A stretch of 11,121 nucleotides of DNA. Origin: CAJBIL01 sp044359525. GTDB taxonomy: Bacteria > Pseudomonadota > Gammaproteobacteria > Burkholderiales > Rhodocyclaceae. Position 1 is the first letter of the stretch; each line of letters starts with the position of its first letter. Made by a program: the position numbers and the translations under genes. Below are positions 10,660-11,121 of the stretch, in pieces. A model generated the notes under the pieces. That model saw only the letters and a list, made by a program, of their open reading frames with translations, was not told the DNA's origin and did no database searches. The DNA lies in the NCBI GenBank assembly GCA_044359525.1, contig JBIKLY010000101.1, positions 1 to 11,121 of the forward strand, in the 5' to 3' direction.

Positions 10660-11121
10660 ATGCAATTTTCCATTCCTGCGCTCGACACCACGCTCACCGC
10701 ATCGCTGCAAGCCAAAATCGACAACAAGACCAAGCCACTCGGCGCACTCGGCCAGCTGGAGCAACTGGCGCTGCAGATCGGGCTGATCCAGAAAACACTG
10801 ACCCCGAGCCTTGACCAGCCGCATCTGCTGGTCTTTGCCGGCGACCACGGCGCGGCAAAAGCCGGTGTCTCGGCCTATCCGCAGGACGTGACCTGGCAGA
10901 TGGTCGAAAACTTCCTTGCTGGCGGCGCGGCGATCAACGTTTTCGCCCGCCAGAACGGCATGCAACTGAAGATTATCGATGCCGGCGTGGCGCATGATTT
11001 CGGCACACGCGATACCTTGATCAACGCCAAGATCGCGCCCGGCACGCGCAACTATCTGACCGAGCCGGCGATGAGCGCTGCCGAACGCGACGCCGCGCTG
11101 GCCAAGGGCGCCGAGATCGGC
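10660..11121 (+). CDS. cobT: Nicotinate-nucleotide-dimethylbenzimidazole phosphoribosyltransferase CobT, 3' partial
   Basis: CobT transfers ribose phosphate from nicotinate mononucleotide to 5,6-dimethylbenzimidazole or a related base, giving alpha-ribazole 5'-phosphate, the lower-ligand half of cobalamin. The 154 residues in view match the N-terminal part of the roughly 350-aa family: KTKPLGALGQLEQLA (23-37), FAGDHGAAKAGVSAYPQDVT (59-78) and MVENFLAGGAAINVFAR (81-97). The frame is open through the last base, so the gene runs off the window. The catalytic glutamate near the C-terminus is therefore not visible. ATG 10660 is chosen because the family's N-terminal helix begins there; only a weak GGA precedes it. 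It probably has its own promoter (TATAAT at 10627). Partner genes such as cobS are expected downstream but not seen. Confidence 0.95.
   Translation, partial: MQFSIPALDTTLTASLQAKIDNKTKPLGALGQLEQLALQIGLIQKTLTPSLDQPHLLVFAGDHGAAKAGVSAYPQDVTWQMVENFLAGGAAINVFARQNGMQLKIIDAGVAHDFGTRDTLINAKIAPGTRNYLTEPAMSAAERDAALAKGAEIG

Overview
This GC-rich, densely coded stretch looks like the chromosome of a betaproteobacterium, with a Rhodocyclales-type organism as the likeliest guess. That placement is an inference from codon use, protein style and gene content; nothing in the window fixes the taxon. I see no insertion sequence, phage gene, tRNA, rRNA or CRISPR array, and base composition does not change obviously across the window.

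The left half (1-5070, + strand) is a three-gene signalling operon whose genes overlap by 4 bp (ATGA) at both junctions. It encodes a membrane sensor histidine kinase (TM-GAF-PAS-HisKA-HATPase; its 5' end, probably with a periplasmic sensor domain, lies outside the window), a DivK-like single-domain response regulator, and a soluble 923-residue REC-GAF-PAS-GGDEF-EAL protein. The likely flow is signal, kinase, two competing receivers, then c-di-GMP turnover. The PAS domain of the last protein is strongly LOV-like, but the adduct-forming cysteine and the conserved glutamine are replaced. Its cyclase motif is GGDDF, with an intact RxxD inhibitory site and a complete EAL active site.

The right half (5137-11121) is a late cobalamin (vitamin B12) assembly and salvage cluster. 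A leftward operon of overlapping genes runs cbiB - cobC (cobD-type) - btuF (7953 to 5137). Head-to-head with it, cobQ runs rightward (7988-9499). cobU (cobP-type) runs leftward at 10583-10038. cobT runs rightward from 10660 and is cut by the window end. Together they cover amidation to cobyric acid (CobQ), synthesis of the aminopropanol-phosphate linker (CobC), its attachment (CbiB), phosphorylation and GMP activation of cobinamide (CobU), activation of the lower ligand base (CobT) and periplasmic corrinoid capture (BtuF). cobS, the adenosyltransferase and btuCD are not in view. A universal stress protein gene (9961-9509, leftward) sits inside this cluster behind a 76-bp spacer holding two inverted repeats.

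Every intergenic gap is under 80 bp, so there is no long unexplained stretch and no room for an intergenic cobalamin riboswitch. I found no clearly new system. The most notable signals are the cysteine-less LOV-like domain, the palindromes before the stress gene and the near-overlapping divergent starts of cbiB and cobQ.
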